From NCBI RefSeq assembly GCF_029407905.1, contig NC_073630.1, positions 40,263,001-40,327,000 of the forward strand: a stretch of 64,000 nt of DNA. Reading direction: 5' to 3'. The DNA comes from Bubalus kerabau (lineage: Eukaryota; Chordata; Mammalia; Artiodactyla; Bovidae). Below are positions 61,158 to 64,000 of the stretch, in pieces; positions within the stretch are counted from its first letter, which is position 1; each line of letters begins with the position of its first letter. Below the pieces are notes generated by a model, which saw only the letters and a program-made list of their open reading frames with translations, did not search any database and had not been told where the DNA came from. Made by a program: the position numbers and the translations under genes.

Positions 61158-62539
61158 CTATGGGGCAAGAACAGAAGGAACGCATGTTAGACAAGAGAGG
61201 AACACCCAACACAGACCACAACTTCAAGCCTGGGATTCTCCTAAGCCTTCCTGCAGAGGTATCTAAACTCCTCAGAACATTGTATCTTCTTTGCTGCTTT
61301 CTTCAACAGAGAGAAAATCTTAGATTTTTATTCAAATGCTTCTTATGCGAACGGAAAGTTATACTCCCTGTGTTCAAAGAAAACTGTCACTTTTCCTCTG
61401 ACAACGTTGATACAACAAACACATTATTTATAAGTCACACTATTAGCTCAAACTTGGCAGAAAATTCTGTGTTACTTTTCTTAAACAAAAATACTGACTT
61501 TAGTTATTTTACTGGTGTACTGAATCAAGATAAAAGACTTCTGCATAAGCTGACATTTTAATGTTGATATTTAGGAAGAAAGCAGTCTGGAAGTGGCTCT
61601 TGGATGAGGCCTGTAACCACTGCAGAATTCATAAGGAAAAACTGCATAGCAGAGAGATAAATGTCAGACAGATTTAAGGATACTTTTCCACTTGTAGAAT
61701 TCAAGAACTGAGAAGAGCAGAAGTGGCCTATAAATCCATCTGTTAACAGCACAGGACACCTAGGCTCAGGGATTCTCATCACTTGGCTGTGAGCTTACAC
61801 CCAGTGAGAAGAGGGCCTGGGACCAAGCTTTCATCTCCTAATCTCGTACACTTTTCACCATCCTAATGGAGTTACAAGAAGATAGTAAGGCAGATTTACT
61901 ATCTTCCTATAACTTAACATGTGAATCATTAATTCCCATTTTCAAAACCAATAACTCCAAATGATGGGATAATATTTTAGATGTTCTTCTAAACCAGGGT
62001 AGTGATTATATGTTAAATTGTTTATCATATTAAATATTTTTAAAAGTTCCTTTTTGACAGAGTTAACACAGATTTACTAAAATCTCTTAAAGTTTTAGGG
62101 TCAGTGATAAAAAGGTACCTTATTTTCAGACTTTAAATGGCGAGTCAAGTAATTCAGTGACCCAAACCAGCTTTCCTTAACTAGTTTTTAAAATTGTAAG
62201 CAATTAAAAATCTAAAGCCAAATGGTAAATATGCCTATGTACTGTGATTCAGAATATTACACTATGGTAATACATGTGACTGTCTTAGTGTTTGAAGCAT
62301 TAATCACTAGGAAACCTAAGGAACCGCAGAGCTGCTGTTTCCCGCCGCCGTGAAGCTGACGGGTCACACCTAACCTGCCGTTGACACCAGGGAGGTGGTT
62401 TGTTGAGGAAGGCTAAGACGGTGACCCTGAACTAGTCTAATATAAACCAATGCAATGCAACACGGAAAATGAATAAAGGAGTAACATGACATGCTAAGTT
62501 TAAAAAATTAATTTTGCCACACACTGAAGATAAAAATAG

Positions 62540-62650
62540 CACCACACTCATCGTGTTGTAAGGATTAACTTTTGTTAATGCATGTGAGAACACAGAGTAA
62601 GCCTTTGATAAAGGTTAGCTATTTACTGTTGTTTTACTGTCATTATACTG
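62540..62650 (+). repeat. MIR SINE 3' part
   Basis: CGTGTTGTAAGGATTAACTT, TTAATGCATGTGAGAACACA, GTAAGCCTTTGATAAAGGTT matches the 3' third of MIR. Confidence 0.55.
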
Positions 62651-63667
62651 ATGTCTTCTAGGTGAAAATAATTCCCTGTCATAAGAAAACATAAGGCATT
62701 TATGTCCCTGGGTTTTATCCAATGCCTTGGGAGAAAATTTTTTCAAGGTTAACTTGGTGATCACAGATACGATTTCCTATAATGAATTGAAATTGGAAAA
62801 TGGGTATACTAAGTGAAAGTAGAAGTACTCATTTTTAACTGAAATAAAACTAGTGTAAAAATAGAAGCAAATCTCAACGGGGAAAATATTCAGAAAGTTT
62901 GAACAAAATTATACCTGGGATTTGTCTCAAAGTAATCAGTGGATTAATAAGGAAGAAGAGTGCAGAGAAGTGGGCTAGAGTATGGATGGAATGATAGTAG
63001 CCACAGGTCAACTGAGGCCAGCTAATGAAGACACGGGGGCTCCTTAGCTATCCTCTCTACTTCAGCATTATGTTTGAAATTTTCCAAATAGGAAGTATGT
63101 TTAAAAAGAGATTAACTTCTAATTGATAGCTGGCTTAGAGTCAATTCTTCAGTAGTCATGGAAACAGTAAAAAATTGTATTAAAAATTGTATATATGTAT
63201 ATGTATGCATACATTTAATTTAAAATATATGTATACTTGTGTGTGTGTGTATTTGAAACAGATTTCTACTGATTTCTAATCCAAAGTCTCTTATATTAGT
63301 ACTTTACTAAAACTATTTAGAGTTTTATATTCACATTAGAAAGTATACCATCTTGGTTACTGGTAAATCTTGACTTACATATCTTTCTAGCTCTTATTTA
63401 TTAGGGGGTGGAGGAAGAGTTACAATCCATAACTCAAACATTGATTCCTACTGATCTCTACTGGCTAAGAGTAGGCAAACACTAAAATATATTTCACACC
63501 AGTGTATGAATGACTAAGGAATGCCCTTTCTTAAGTCTAATTCCCTAGACTGGTCTATGATGTAAGAAATTTCTATCTTACACCAAGTGTTTTCAGGGAG
63601 TCAGTGAGACACATCTGGAGAAGGCTGGCCCAGGTGGGTAGGCGCATCCTGCTTGGGAGGGAGTCAG

Positions 63668-63815
63668 GTTTGAGGCCAGTCCCCAGGCCATGGTTCACAC
63701 TCAGAATCACCTGGGGGGTGGGGTGGGCGGTGCTGGTAGTAACACAGATTCCCAGCCTCCACCCAGGACTTAATGAATCAGAATTTTCTCAAGATCCACA
63801 AATCTGTAATTTGGA
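63668..63815 (+). repeat. MER5-like hAT element
   Basis: CACTCAGAATCACCTGGGGG, ACACAGATTCCCAGCCTCCA and AATGAATCAGAATTTTCTC follow the MER5A order (non-autonomous Charlie DNA transposon). Confidence 0.6.
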
Positions 63816-64000
63816 AGTTTTCCCTTTTCCTCATTTCTGATTCTGAGTGCTTGGGATATCTGGTTTTGTTTTTTTGCTGTGTGACTACAGCTGCTCACGA
63901 GGAGAGATGGGGAGGCTCAGGCAATTGAGAAAGGACAGGGCGCGGGGGACTATCATCAGTGTGAGCGGCTCCTCACTAAGGACTAAGGACCGCTTTCGGC

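Larger units (their letters stand above)
61158..64000 (-). other. PDE5A: PDE5A intron 10, partial (continues beyond the window)
   Basis: I searched for the preceding exon (residues ending ...AMAKQMVTLE) on the minus strand and did not find it, so the 2.8 kb to the window edge is intron. It holds a MIR (62540-62650), a TA/TG-rich run (63190-63250) and a MER5-like piece (63668-63815). Confidence 0.75.

Overview
The window is mammalian nuclear DNA from a horned ruminant, most likely cattle or a close relative. The evidence is its repeats: BovB (RTE-type) LINEs, Bov-tA and Bov-A2 SINEs, CHR-type cetartiodactyl SINEs and a ruminant L1 3' end. I see no prokaryotic genes, operons, CRISPR arrays, viral genes, rRNA or functional tRNA genes.

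The only protein-coding gene I can support is PDE5A, the cGMP-specific phosphodiesterase, on the minus strand. Eleven coding exons lie between 61157 and 11369. Joined, they give 1056 nt (351 codons plus stop) with every splice phase closing. They cover the whole catalytic domain and the C-terminus. The fragment lines up without gaps with the last 351 residues of the 875-residue human protein, so human numbers used below are fragment position plus 524. I call the exons 11 to 21 on the assumption that the gene has the usual 21 coding exons. The GAF domains, N-terminus and promoter lie beyond 64000.

Layout from low to high coordinate: 1-7290 is 3' flanking DNA made largely of BovB, L1, an LTR, SINEs, L2 and MIR. 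7290-11368 is the probable 3' UTR of about 4.1 kb. 11369-31131 holds exons 21 to 15 in short introns crossed by SINEs, an old L1 block and two opposed BovB copies. 31132-39389 is an 8.3 kb intron with a CpG-island-like core near 34 kb. 39390-46598 holds exons 14, 13 and 12. 46599-61097 is a 14.5 kb intron rich in retroposons. Exon 11 is at 61098-61157 and the rest is intron.

I found no undescribed multi-gene system. The observations most worth checking are: weak 5' splice sites confined to exons whose loss keeps the frame; an L1 inserted 44 bp from an exon; opposed BovB and SINE pairs bracketing exons (possible RNA hairpins or circular RNAs); the intronic CpG cluster; and a plus-strand exon-like segment overlapping the 3' UTR end.
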